Assembly: GCF_951805225.1 (NCBI RefSeq)
Contig: NZ_OX638201.1
Location: 3,162,001-3,226,000, forward strand
Direction: 5' to 3'
Length of the DNA stretch: 64,000 nucleotides
DNA from: an uncultured Flavobacterium sp.
GTDB lineage: Bacteria; Bacteroidota; Bacteroidia; Flavobacteriales; Flavobacteriaceae
Below are positions 53,091 through 61,366 of this stretch, piece by piece. Both the position numbers and the translations under genes were made by a program. The notes beneath the pieces were generated by a model that did not search any database, was not told the DNA's origin, and was given only the letters and a program-made list of their open reading frames with translations. Within the stretch, counting starts at the first letter, position 1. Every line of letters begins with the position of its first letter.

Positions 53091-53210
53091 GCTCGCGTGA
53101 GGGATAGAAGCTGGCTACCGAAGTAGCGTGGATAGCCCGACAGCATCCTGATAAGAGGGCGTATATGCGCAAAGTATGTTTACCCTCTTGTCAGGATGGT
53201 GGCACGCCCT
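53091..53210 (+). repeat. Flavobacterium REP-like element with long hairpin
   Basis: It reads CTCGCGTGAGGGATAGAAGC ... GGATAGCCCGACAG and then the stem CATCCTGATAAGAGGG with CCCTCTTGTCAGGATG. It is the same family as 35981-36086 in the other orientation. The element ends with GGCACGCCC. Confidence 0.7.
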
Positions 53211-53411
53211 GATGATAAAATTTTACATTCTGTTAAAACCAATTATTTTAAGCAACAAAAACTTAAGTGTATCTTTATCAAACCTTTAAAAACTTTAGTA
53301 AAGATAATTCGGAACTTTTAAAAAATAAATATTATTTTTATACTAATTATATAGACTTTGTCAGGTTAGTATTTTTATCGTTATTTCAATTAACAAAAAA
53401 TTAACATGACA

Positions 53412-53457
53412 TTTGTATATACAACTATTAAAAGTTATACATTTGTACATACAAATT
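53412..53457 (+). promoter_or_regulatory. Promoter overlapped by two MarR-type palindromes
   Basis: The -33 TTTG (53412-53415) and -7 TAcaTTTG (53438-53445) are 22 bases apart. The palindrome TTGTATATACAA (53413-53424) covers the -33 box, and ATTTGTACATACAAAT (53442-53457) covers the -7 box. Their centres are 30 bases apart, on one face of the helix. The arrangement fits repression by the MarR protein of its own operon. Confidence 0.7.
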
Positions 53458-53471
53458 ATACACTTACAACT

Positions 53472-53930
53472 ATGACAATTGAAGAGGTTATAAAAAGTAC
53501 AGTTAAGATGGATAATGCGAAAAAAGTTATTCTGAATATCATGTACACGCAAAATGTGATTCAGGATCATTTCAACGAGTTGATAAAACCGTATGATTTA
53601 TCCGGAGAACAATATAATGTGTTACGTATACTAAGAGGACAAAAAGGAAATCCTGCTAATATGTGTGTAATACAGGAACGTATGCTGGCAAAAACAAGTA
53701 ACACAACCCGATTGGTAGACAAATTATTACTGAAGGATTTTGTAACTAGAAATGTTTGCCCGGGAAATCGACGAAAAATTGAAGTTCTAATCACTCAAAA
53801 AGGATTAGATGTTCTTAAAGAATTAGATCCGAAAGTAGATGAACACGAACGTGTGTTTGCCGAGAATATAAGTAAAGAAGAATTAGAATTATTAAATCAG
53901 TTATTAGAAAAATACAGAACCAATAAATAA
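53472..53930 (+). CDS. MarR-family transcriptional regulator (152 aa)
   Basis: I chose the ATG at 53472 (MTIEEVIKSTVKMDNAKKVI). The frame is open to 53406, but that part encodes the operator/promoter. The winged HTH is QYNVLRILRGQKGNPANMCV, ...RMLAKTSNTTRLVDKLLLKDFV, then the wing ...RNVCPGNRRKIEVLITQKG. It probably binds the two palindromes in front of its gene and represses the downstream nitroreductase and YceI genes. One candidate sensor Cys (NMCVIQ) and a second (NVCPG) suggest redox or electrophile sensing (inference). Confidence 0.88.
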   Translation: MTIEEVIKSTVKMDNAKKVILNIMYTQNVIQDHFNELIKPYDLSGEQYNVLRILRGQKGNPANMCVIQERMLAKTSNTTRLVDKLLLKDFVTRNVCPGNRRKIEVLITQKGLDVLKELDPKVDEHERVFAENISKEELELLNQLLEKYRTNK

Positions 53931-53939
53931 ATTTAAATT

Positions 53940-54572
53940 ATGAGTACATTATTAGAAAATTTAAACTGGAGATATGCAACGAAAAAATTTGATGCAACCA
54001 AAAAAATATCTGCAGGGGATTTAAATACTTTAAAAGAAGCGGTTAGATTAAGTGCTTCTTCATACGGATTACAACCTTACAAGGTTATTATTGTTGAGAA
54101 TCCAGAAATCAGAGAGCAATTAAAAGCTGCTGGTTACGGACAAACTCAAATTACAGATGCTTCTCAATTGTTCATTTTTGCAAATGACTTAAACGCTGGA
54201 GCTGAATCTGTAGATACTTACATTCAAGATATTAGCGAAACAAGAGGTGTTCCTGTTGATGCTTTGGGTGGATTTGCTGACATGATGAAAGGTACAATCG
54301 CTAACTTATCTCAAGAGGCTAAAAACATCTGGACTGCAAAACAAACTTATATTGCTTTAGGTACTTTATTGGCTGCTGCTGCTGAATTAAAAATCGATGC
54401 AACTCCAATGGAAGGTTTCAATCCTGCTGCATTCAACGAAATCTTAGGTTTTGACAAATTAGGTTTAAACGCTTCTGTTATTGCAACTGTAGGTTACAGA
54501 CATGATGAGGACGAATCTCAACATTACAAAAAAGTTAGAAAATCACACGAGAATTTATTTATCACTATATAA
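53940..54572 (+). CDS. NAD(P)H-dependent nitroreductase-type oxidoreductase
   Basis: The 210-residue FMN-binding fold starts LLENLNWRYATKKFDATKKI, typical of NfsB-type enzymes, with RLSASSYGLQPYKVIIVENP and a C-terminal TVGYRHDEDESQHYKKVRKS. It reduces nitroaromatics or quinones with NAD(P)H in the cytoplasm. It starts 9 bases after marR. Codon use is of the strong-expression type (AAA, GCT, GGT, ACT preferred), as in the next gene. Confidence 0.9.
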   Translation: MSTLLENLNWRYATKKFDATKKISAGDLNTLKEAVRLSASSYGLQPYKVIIVENPEIREQLKAAGYGQTQITDASQLFIFANDLNAGAESVDTYIQDISETRGVPVDALGGFADMMKGTIANLSQEAKNIWTAKQTYIALGTLLAAAAELKIDATPMEGFNPAAFNEILGFDKLGLNASVIATVGYRHDEDESQHYKKVRKSHENLFITI

Positions 54573-54603
54573 TTATTATTAATCCACAATCAATTTTAAC
54601 AAC

Positions 54604-55170
54604 ATGAAAAATTTAAAAACAATTGCAATAGCATTATTCGTAGCAGCGGCTAGTATCTCAGTAAATGCTCAAACTAAAAAAATCGACGTAAAAGCATCTA
54701 CTATCAAATGGGTAGGTAAAAAAGTAACTGGAGAACACTCTGGAACTGTAAACTTCAAAGAAGGAGCTGTAGTTTTCAAAGGAAAAAAATTAACTGGTGG
54801 TTCTTTCACTGTTGATATGACTTCATTAACTTCTACTGATTTAACTGGAGAATACCAAGGAAAATTGAATGGTCACTTAAAAGCTGACGATTTCTTTGGA
54901 ACTGATAAATTCCCAACTGCAAAATTAGTTTTCAAAACTATCGGAGCTAAAGCAACTGACGTTTATACTGTAACTGCTGATTTAACTATCAAAGGAATCA
55001 CTAAACCTGTAACTTTTGATATCACTGTAGCTGGAAACACTGCAACTACTGCTTTCAAAGTTGACAGAACTAAATACGATATCAAATACAACTCTGGTAA
55101 CTTCTTCGAAAACTTAGGAGACAAAACTATCAATGACGATTTCGAATTAGCTGTAGCTTTAAAATTCTAA
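54604..55170 (+). CDS. YceI-family periplasmic lipid-binding protein
   Basis: It has a signal peptide (MKNLKTIAIALFVAAASISV, then NAQ cleavage). The YceI fold follows: KIDVKASTIKWVGKKVTGEH, GTVNFKEGAVVFKGKKLTGG, LTIKGITKPVTFDI and DRTKYDIKYNSGNFFENLGD. YceI proteins bind isoprenoid-type lipids in the periplasm. It is 31 bases after the nitroreductase and carries highly optimised codons. A terminator follows at 55206. Confidence 0.92.
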   Translation: MKNLKTIAIALFVAAASISVNAQTKKIDVKASTIKWVGKKVTGEHSGTVNFKEGAVVFKGKKLTGGSFTVDMTSLTSTDLTGEYQGKLNGHLKADDFFGTDKFPTAKLVFKTIGAKATDVYTVTADLTIKGITKPVTFDITVAGNTATTAFKVDRTKYDIKYNSGNFFENLGDKTINDDFELAVALKF

Positions 55171-55205
55171 TATTTTAAACAGTAGAATTCTTAATATTAT
55201 AAGAA

Positions 55206-55236
55206 AAACCCCAATGGTTCAAAACTATTGGGGTTT
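55206..55236 (+). terminator. Intrinsic terminator after YceI
   Basis: AAACCCCAAT and ATTGGGGTTT around an 11-base loop, then a T-rich tract. Confidence 0.85.
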
Positions 55237-55378
55237 CTTTTTACATTATTTTCAAAAAAATAACATTCTTAATATTTAGATAACACTTTCGTAATAACAG
55301 ACAGGACATTGATTAACATTGGGCTTCTACTTTTGGACTGATTAAAAAATCCAACAAAATAGAATCAAAATCATCGTT

Positions 55379-56659
55379 ATGAAAACAAAAATACGTATTG
55401 CTATTATCACTTTACTGAGCACTTTTTGTCTACAAGCACAACAACAACCAAAAGGAATTATTGGTAGCTCTAACTGGATGAATAATTGGACTAATTTTAA
55501 ACCTGCAAACACAGAATATAGCGAAGCTACAAACATCATAGCCGGAACTATTGACAAAGATATGAGATTGACAAAACGAAATACTTACCAATTAGTTGGT
55601 GTAGTATACGTTACCAACAATGCTGTTTTGACAATAGAACCAGGAACCGTTATTCGCGGCGATGATAAAACCTGCGGAACTCTTGTTGTTACAAATGGTG
55701 CAAAAATCATGGCCGAAGGACTAGAAACAGATCCTATTGTTTTTACTTCAAACAAAGAGGTTACACAAAGAAAACCAGGTGACTGGGGCGGAATCATTAT
55801 CCTTGGTAAAGCGCCAATAAATACAATTGGTGGTATTCACATTCTTCCTTTTGATTTAGAGCCAATGCTAAATCATTACGGTGGACAAGATGCCGAAGAT
55901 AATTCAGGAATTTTAAAATATGTGAGAATTGAATATGCCGGAAGAAAATTAAGTTCACTAAAAGAACTTAACGGACTTTCGTTAGCCGGAGTTGGAAGAA
56001 AGACAGTTTTGAGTAACATACAAATTAGTTTTTCAAATGATGATTCTTTCGAAAGTTATGGTGGAGATCTAGTTATGAACAACTTAGTTTCGTACAGAAC
56101 TACAGATGATGACTTCGATTTTACACAAGGAGTTCAATGCAATATAAGCAACAGTATCGCAATTCGTCACCCGTTTTCATCAGATGTTTCGGGTTCAAGA
56201 TGCTTCGAAGTTGATTCTTACGATAAAGTTGAAAATACTGATATGACCAAAAAACTAACCAAAATAAATGCAACCAACATTACTATGGTTAATCTGGAAG
56301 AAAACAATCAGGGACTTGTGAGAGAATCTGTTCATATTAGAGAAAACACTTTCTTTAATTTAAACAATAGTATAATTTCAGGCTTTACTCCTTTTGTTAT
56401 TTTAGAATCAAATATTGGAGACGGACAAGCGAATTTGTCTAAAATAACATTCAAAAATCTAATCGTAAACAATTGTAACGGAGGAATTACAAGCGAAGCA
56501 AGTGGCGGAAATGCAGCAATTCAAAAATATTATAGCGATCCTGCATTATTAATAGATTATACTTCAATGAAAAATATTGAATTGTTCGCAACCCCTAATA
56601 TTAAAGGAAATCCAGACTTTAGAATCAACCAAAACAATACTCTTGCGATTGGAAATTAA
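55379..56659 (+). CDS. Secreted beta-helix-like protein (426 aa)
   Basis: It has a signal peptide (MKTKIRIAIITLLSTFCLQAQ). Next come the phrases LTIEPGTVIRGDDKTCGTLVV, TNGAKIMAEGLETDPIVFTS and PGDWGGIIILGKAPINT, a pattern common in Bacteroidota surface proteins built as right-handed parallel beta-helices (repeated SNIQISFSNDDSFESYGGDL). No sorting domain is present at the C-terminus. Role unknown; it may bind or cleave polysaccharides. Confidence 0.75.
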   Translation: MKTKIRIAIITLLSTFCLQAQQQPKGIIGSSNWMNNWTNFKPANTEYSEATNIIAGTIDKDMRLTKRNTYQLVGVVYVTNNAVLTIEPGTVIRGDDKTCGTLVVTNGAKIMAEGLETDPIVFTSNKEVTQRKPGDWGGIIILGKAPINTIGGIHILPFDLEPMLNHYGGQDAEDNSGILKYVRIEYAGRKLSSLKELNGLSLAGVGRKTVLSNIQISFSNDDSFESYGGDLVMNNLVSYRTTDDDFDFTQGVQCNISNSIAIRHPFSSDVSGSRCFEVDSYDKVENTDMTKKLTKINATNITMVNLEENNQGLVRESVHIRENTFFNLNNSIISGFTPFVILESNIGDGQANLSKITFKNLIVNNCNGGITSEASGGNAAIQKYYSDPALLIDYTSMKNIELFATPNIKGNPDFRINQNNTLAIGN

Positions 56660-56757
56660 AGAGTTAAAAATGACTTGTTTATTTGAAATTTAACAAATTT
56701 TAAAATTTAGAAAAGTTTTTTTTGAAATTTTATGTATTCTAATTCAAATTACATTTA

Positions 56758-56765
56758 TATATTTG
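56758..56765 (+). promoter_or_regulatory. -7 promoter box TAtaTTTG of the trp operon
   Basis: It matches TAnnTTTG 17 bases before the leader-peptide ATG, so the transcript begins just before the leader. A good -33 box is not obvious. Confidence 0.55.
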
Positions 56766-56782
56766 TCACATCAAAATAAGAT

Positions 56783-56839
56783 ATGAAAACAATAATGAAC
56801 AATACTTGGTGGTGGAAGAATTTACGTCAAACGTCGTGA
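56783..56839 (+). CDS. trpL: trp leader peptide (18 aa, three consecutive Trp codons)
   Basis: It encodes MKTIMNNTWWWKNLRQTS, with Trp codons at 56807-56815. The ORF stops inside the first arm of the antiterminator. Ribosome stalling at the TGG triplet when Trp-tRNA is scarce would favour the antiterminator and read-through into trpE. An internal ATG at 56795 gives a shorter form. Confidence 0.8.
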   Translation: MKTIMNNTWWWKNLRQTS

Positions 56840-56910
56840 ACAAAGCTTCCTATGGTATTGTAAAACTATAAATATAAAAAGGCTTGTCATCACGACAAGC
56901 CTTTTTTTTT
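56831..56910 (+). promoter_or_regulatory. trp attenuator: antiterminator arm and terminator
   Basis: The terminator is GGCTTGTC (56881-56888), loop ATCAC, GACAAGCC (56894-56901), preceded by A5 and followed by T9. The leader segment TCGTGAACAAAGC (56834-56846) can pair with GCTTGTCATCACGA on the terminator's left side (6 bp plus 5 bp with one bulge). It overlaps the leader stop codon. A ribosome on the stop would block it and allow termination. Confidence 0.75.
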
Positions 56911-56958
56911 GGTCCAAATTCAAGCGAAAACATAATTAAAAATTAAAAACAACATACT

Positions 56959-58359
56959 TTGAAACCTTTTATACTCAACACAAACTACAAACAAATTCTG
57001 GCAGACACGATTACGCCAGTAAGTATATATTTTAAAATAAGAGATAAATTCCCAAATAGTTTATTATTGGAAAGTAGTGATTATCACGGAAATGACAACA
57101 GTTTCTCTTACGTTTGCTGCAATCCGATTGCGACAATCAAAATCGAAAACGAAATCATCTCAAAAACTTTTCCTGACGGAACAACTGAACAAATTGCTAT
57201 TGATGCAAACACAAATATTCCAGAGGTAATTCAGGAATTTTCAAGTCAGTTTAAATCAGAGAAAAATGATTTTAAATTCATCAATAATGGTTTATTCGGA
57301 TACATTTCTTATGATGCTGTTCGTTATTTCGAAAAAGTTTCAATTGCAAAAAAAGACAGCGCAACTTTAATTCCGGATGTTTTTTATGCGGTTTATCAAA
57401 ACATCATTGCGATTAATCACTTCAAAAACGAAGCTTACATTTTCTGTCATAGTGTAGACGGAAAAAACAATATCTCGGAAATTGAACAATTATTACAATC
57501 CCGAAATATTGCTTCATATAAATTCACTAAAGAAGGCGAAGGTTTCTCCAACTTAACCGACGAAGAATTTAAACACAATGTGGCTTTGGCTAAGAAGCAT
57601 TGTTTTAGGGGAGACGTATTTCAATTGGTTTTATCACGTCGTTTTACACAAGGTTTCAAAGGTGACGAATTCAATGTTTACCGCGCTTTAAGAAGCATTA
57701 ATCCATCTCCTTATTTATTCTTTTTTGACTATGGAGATTTCAAAATATTTGGGTCTTCGCCCGAGGCACAAATTATCGTAAAAAACAGAAAAGCTGAAAT
57801 TCATCCAATCGCCGGAACTTTCAAAAGAACCGGAAATGACGAACGCGATGCGGTTTTAGCTAAAGAACTTTCGGAAGATAAAAAAGAAAATAGCGAACAC
57901 GTTATGTTGGTTGATTTAGCCAGAAATGATTTAAGCAGAAACGGACATGATGTGAATGTAGAAAAATACAGAGAAGTTCAGTTTTTCTCTCACGTTATTC
58001 ACTTAGTTTCAAAAGTTACGGGTCATTTACATGAAAAAGCTACAACAATGCAAGTTGTTGCAGATACTTTTCCTGCTGGAACTTTGAGCGGCGCACCAAA
58101 ACACAGAGCGATGCAATTGATTGAAGATTACGAAAAAACAAATCGTAATTTCTACGGTGGCGCAATTGGCTTCATGGATTTTGAAGGAAACTTTAATCAT
58201 GCAATTATGATTCGAACTTTCCTGAGTAAAAATCATCAATTACATTGTCAGGCGGGAGCCGGAATCGTCGCAAGTTCTGATGAAGAAAGCGAAATGCAGG
58301 AAGTTTACAATAAATTAAGAGCTTTGAATACAGCGCTTGAAATGGCGGAGAAGATTTAG
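56959..58359 (+). CDS. trpE: Anthranilate synthase component I
   Basis: The start is a TTG at 56959, since no in-frame ATG lies nearby. It is 466 residues long. The N-terminal SLLLESSDY is the LLES motif that binds feedback tryptophan. The C-terminal chorismate-binding part has RGDVFQLVLSRRF, PEAQI, IAGTFKRTGNDERD, PAGTLSGAPKHRAMQLI and NFYGGAIGF. It converts chorismate to anthranilate with TrpG. First structural gene behind the attenuator. Confidence 0.93.
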   Translation: MKPFILNTNYKQILADTITPVSIYFKIRDKFPNSLLLESSDYHGNDNSFSYVCCNPIATIKIENEIISKTFPDGTTEQIAIDANTNIPEVIQEFSSQFKSEKNDFKFINNGLFGYISYDAVRYFEKVSIAKKDSATLIPDVFYAVYQNIIAINHFKNEAYIFCHSVDGKNNISEIEQLLQSRNIASYKFTKEGEGFSNLTDEEFKHNVALAKKHCFRGDVFQLVLSRRFTQGFKGDEFNVYRALRSINPSPYLFFFDYGDFKIFGSSPEAQIIVKNRKAEIHPIAGTFKRTGNDERDAVLAKELSEDKKENSEHVMLVDLARNDLSRNGHDVNVEKYREVQFFSHVIHLVSKVTGHLHEKATTMQVVADTFPAGTLSGAPKHRAMQLIEDYEKTNRNFYGGAIGFMDFEGNFNHAIMIRTFLSKNHQLHCQAGAGIVASSDEESEMQEVYNKLRALNTALEMAEKI

Positions 58360-58428
58360 TTTCAAGTTTTTTTTAGTTTCAGGTTTCAAGTTGTTGGAAC
58401 GTGAAACCTGAAACGTGAAACCTGAAAC
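58359..58428. repeat. Word repeat gtttcaggtttcaag, junction trpE/lipoprotein
   Basis: GTTTCAGG/GTTTCAAG words are followed by their mirror CCTGAAAC/GTGAAACCTG words. Similar blocks occur at 58914-59020 and 61283-61356. Confidence 0.65.
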
Positions 58429-58459
58429 AAACCATAAAAACTAAAAACCATAAAACCCT

Positions 58460-58906
58460 ATGAAAAATTTAATTGCTATTGCTTTCACTTTCGTTCTTTT
58501 AATATCATGTGAATCTAAGAAAGAATCAAACGTGCTTCCGTTAACAGGAACCTGGCGTCTGATATCAGCAGAAACGACAGAAAAAGATTCAACGTTTTCG
58601 ACTTTCAATCCAAAGACAAAAATGATTAAGATTATAAATGATACTCATTTTGCTTTTTTCAACCATGATTTGAATAACGGAAAAGATAGTGCAGCAGTTT
58701 TCTTTGGCGGAGGCGGGAAATATACTTTGAAAGACAGTGTTTATACTGAGAATCTGGAATTCTTCAACAATCGTCAATGGGAAAATGGAAAATTTGAGTT
58801 TGTAGTAAAAATTAAAAATGATACTCTAACTCAAAAGGGAATCGAAAAAGTAGAAAAATTAGGAATCAACCGAATTATTACTGAGAAGTACGTTCGAGAA
58901 AAATAA
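58460..58906 (+). CDS. Lipocalin-like lipoprotein inserted in the trp operon (148 aa)
   Basis: The lipoprotein signal MKNLIAIAFTFVLLISC (Cys17) is followed by PLTGTWRLISAETTEKDSTF, the lipocalin-like domain start, and a beta-rich body ending ITEKYVREK. There is no link to tryptophan synthesis. It is flanked by word repeats on both sides, which suggests insertion into the operon. Confidence 0.72.
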   Translation: MKNLIAIAFTFVLLISCESKKESNVLPLTGTWRLISAETTEKDSTFSTFNPKTKMIKIINDTHFAFFNHDLNNGKDSAAVFFGGGGKYTLKDSVYTENLEFFNNRQWENGKFEFVVKIKNDTLTQKGIEKVEKLGINRIITEKYVREK

Positions 58907-58913
58907 AAAATTA

Positions 58914-59020
58914 GTTTCAAGTTTTCTTTGTTTCAAGTTTCAAGTTGTTGGAATCTGAAACGTGAAACAAAAAAAACCTGACACGAGGCTTTAGCCGAAT
59001 TGGCGAAGCAAACCTGAAAC
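58914..59020. repeat. Word repeat gtttcaag, junction lipoprotein/trpG
   Basis: GTTTCAAG words are followed by GTGAAAC/CCTGAAAC mirror words, interrupted by a GAGGCTTTAGCCGAATTGGC stretch (about 58985-59004). Confidence 0.6.
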
Positions 59021-59030
59021 AAAAAACAAA

Positions 59031-59597
59031 ATGAAAAAAATATTAGTTATAGACAATTACGATAGTTTCACTTATAATTTAGTGCACTATTTAGAGGATT
59101 TAAATTGCGAGGTTACAGTTTATAGAAACGACGAATTTGATATTGACGAAATCGCTTCTTTCGATAAAATACTTCTTTCTCCAGGTCCTGGAATTCCGGA
59201 TGAAGCAGGTTTATTAAAAGCTGTAATCGCAAAATATGCACCAACAAAAAGTATTCTAGGTGTTTGTTTAGGACAACAAGCGATTGGAGAAGTTTTTGGA
59301 GGAACGCTTTCAAATCTTGATAAAGTTTATCATGGAGTTGCAACGAATGTAAAAACAGTAGTTTCAGATGAAATTTTGTTCGAAGGTTTAGGTAATGAAT
59401 TCGAAGTTGGGCGTTACCATTCGTGGGTTGTTGATGCCAATTTACCAGATGTTCTTGAAGCAACTTCAATCGACGAAAACGGACAAATTATGTCACTAAG
59501 ACACAAAACTTTTGATGTGCGAGGCGTTCAGTTTCATCCGGAAAGTGTGCTTACGCCAAAGGGAAAATTAATTCTAGAAAATTGGATCAATAGTTAG
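59031..59597 (+). CDS. trpG: Anthranilate synthase component II (glutamine amidotransferase)
   Basis: The 188-residue class I amidotransferase has KKILVIDNYDSFTYNLVHYL at the start, the nucleophile Cys in LGVCLGQQAIGE, and the HPES triad part in VQFHPESVLT. It supplies ammonia to TrpE. It is separate from trpE and trpD, not fused. Confidence 0.94.
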   Translation: MKKILVIDNYDSFTYNLVHYLEDLNCEVTVYRNDEFDIDEIASFDKILLSPGPGIPDEAGLLKAVIAKYAPTKSILGVCLGQQAIGEVFGGTLSNLDKVYHGVATNVKTVVSDEILFEGLGNEFEVGRYHSWVVDANLPDVLEATSIDENGQIMSLRHKTFDVRGVQFHPESVLTPKGKLILENWINS

Positions 59598-59599
59598 AT

Positions 59600-59739
59600 G
59601 TTAGTCAAAAGTTTTAAAGTCGAAAGTCATAAAGTCGATATTATAGCTTAATCTTTCCGTCTTTAAAACAAAAAATATCTAATAACAAATATCACAAGTC
59701 AGAAGACTTTAAGACCTTCGACTTTGGACTTTAAGACTC
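59600..59739. repeat. Word repeat aagtcgaaagtc / gactttaagac, junction trpG/GNAT
   Basis: AAAGTCGAAAGTC words on the left face GACTTTAAGACC, TCGACTTTGGACTTTAAGAC on the right. A second block at 60158-60277 has the same pattern. Confidence 0.65.
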
Positions 59740-59745
59740 AAAAAA

Positions 59746-60150
59746 ATGATAACTATTTCAGAAACTAAAGAAATCAATCTTGAAGACATATTGGTTTTAT
59801 ACAAAGCAAACGAATGGAGTTCAGCCAATAAACCAAACGAATTATATAACGGTCTTTTGAATTCAGAAACTTTAATTACGGCTTGGGAAGAAAAGAAATT
59901 AGTGGGTCTTGGCAATGCAATTTCTGATGGATTCTTAACGGTTTATTATCCGCATTTATTGGTGCTTCCGGAATATCAGGGAAAAGGAATTGGAAAATTG
60001 ATCATGGATAAAATGCAGGAGAAATACCGTCACTTTCATATGCAAATGTTAACCGCCGACGGAAGATCTGTTGATTTCTATAAGAAAAACGGATTTGAAA
60101 GAGCCGGAAAAACAGAACCAATGTGGATTTATCAGGGAAATGAACATTAA
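59746..60150 (+). CDS. GNAT-family N-acetyltransferase inserted in the trp operon (134 aa)
   Basis: Motif A is LLVLPEYQGKGIGKLIM and motif B DFYKKNGFERAG. It is a short, single-domain acetyltransferase with unknown substrate. It is not part of tryptophan synthesis and is flanked by word repeats on both sides, so it is likely a later insertion. Confidence 0.84.
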   Translation: MITISETKEINLEDILVLYKANEWSSANKPNELYNGLLNSETLITAWEEKKLVGLGNAISDGFLTVYYPHLLVLPEYQGKGIGKLIMDKMQEKYRHFHMQMLTADGRSVDFYKKNGFERAGKTEPMWIYQGNEH

Positions 60151-60157
60151 AAACATT

Positions 60158-60277
60158 AGTTGTAAAGTCTTAATGTCGAAAGTCATAAAGTCAAACACTA
60201 AGTAAATAGAAATAACCTTAAATATAAATATCCGAAGTCAAGGACTTTAAGACCTTTGACTTTCGACTTTAAGACTT
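60158..60277. repeat. Word repeat aagtcataaagtc / gactttcgacttt, junction GNAT/trpD
   Basis: The left words GTAAAGTC, AAAGTCATAAAGTC are mirrored by GACTTTAAGACC and GACTTTCGACTTTAAGAC on the right. Confidence 0.65.
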
Positions 60278-60283
60278 ATATAA

Positions 60284-61276
60284 ATGAAAAATATACTAAA
60301 TAAATTAATCAACCACGAAGTACTTTCAAAAGAAGAAGCCAAAGATGTATTGATTAATATCTCAAGCGGACAATATAATCCAAGTCAGATTTCGGCATTT
60401 TTGACCGTATTTATGATGCGAAGTATTACTATTGAAGAACTTTCGGGATTTCGCGAAGCTTTATTAGATTTATGCATTCGTGTAGATTTATCAGCTTACA
60501 ATACCATCGATTTATGCGGAACTGGCGGTGACGGAAAAGACACTTTTAATATTTCGACTTTAGCATCTTTTATTTCGGCTGGAGCAGGAATAAAAGTAGC
60601 AAAACACGGAAATTACGGAGTTTCTTCGATTTCAGGATCGAGTAACGTAATGGAAAAAATGGGAATTAAATTCAGCAATGATCCTTCGTTTTTAGAAAAT
60701 TGTATTGACAAAGCGGGAATCTGCGTTTTACACGCTCCCCTATTTCACCCGGCGATGAAAAACGTTGGACCAATTCGAAAAGAATTAGCTGTAAAAACCT
60801 TCTTTAATATGTTGGGACCAATGGTAAATCCATCATTTCCACAGAATCAATTGGTTGGTGTTTTCAATCTTGAATTGGCGAGAATGTATGCTTATTTGTA
60901 TCAAAATACGGATATCAATTTCACGATTTTACATTCGCTTGACGGATATGACGAAATCTCTTTAACAGGTCCAACCAAAACGATTACATCACACATGGAA
61001 GGAATGTTGAAACCAGAAGATTTTGGCGTTCGTCTTTTGTCTCAAAGTGAAATCGAAGGCGGAAAAACCATCGAAGAATCGGCTGATATGTTTATCAATA
61101 TTCTGTCAGGAAAAGGAAACGAAGCACAAAATAATGTGGTTTGCGCAAATGCCGCAATGGCAATCGCAACGGTTACAAAATGTTCTCCGCTAGAAGGATT
61201 CGAAATAGCAAAAGAAAGTCTATTCTCCGGAAAAGGATTAAAAGCGCTACAAACATTACAAGAATTAAGTAAGTAA
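60284..61276 (+). CDS. trpD: Anthranilate phosphoribosyltransferase
   Basis: The 330-residue protein has the TrpD signature IDLCGTGGDGKDTFNIST (phosphoribosyl binding), AKHGNYGVSS, MEKMGIKFS and PLFHPAMKNVGPIRKEL (typical FHP motif). It transfers phosphoribose from PRPP to anthranilate. It starts in the first position after the second GNAT-side repeat. Confidence 0.94.
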   Translation: MKNILNKLINHEVLSKEEAKDVLINISSGQYNPSQISAFLTVFMMRSITIEELSGFREALLDLCIRVDLSAYNTIDLCGTGGDGKDTFNISTLASFISAGAGIKVAKHGNYGVSSISGSSNVMEKMGIKFSNDPSFLENCIDKAGICVLHAPLFHPAMKNVGPIRKELAVKTFFNMLGPMVNPSFPQNQLVGVFNLELARMYAYLYQNTDINFTILHSLDGYDEISLTGPTKTITSHMEGMLKPEDFGVRLLSQSEIEGGKTIEESADMFINILSGKGNEAQNNVVCANAAMAIATVTKCSPLEGFEIAKESLFSGKGLKALQTLQELSK

Positions 61277-61282
61277 AATTTA

Positions 61283-61356
61283 GTTTCAGGTTTATTTAGT
61301 TTCAGGTTTCAAGTTATTGGAACGCAACCTGAAACTTGAAACCTGAAACCTGAAAC
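61283..61356. repeat. Word repeat gtttcagg, junction trpD/trpC
   Basis: GTTTCAGG words are followed by CCTGAAACTTGAAACCTGAA mirror words. The same family as 58359-58428. Confidence 0.65.
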
Positions 61357-61366
61357 AAACAAAACC

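Noticed and set aside
53091..53210. Long hairpin after glpF considered as a factor-independent terminator or small RNA
   Set aside because: It lacks a T-run, and its sequence is that of a dispersed REP-like element found in the other orientation at 35981-36086.
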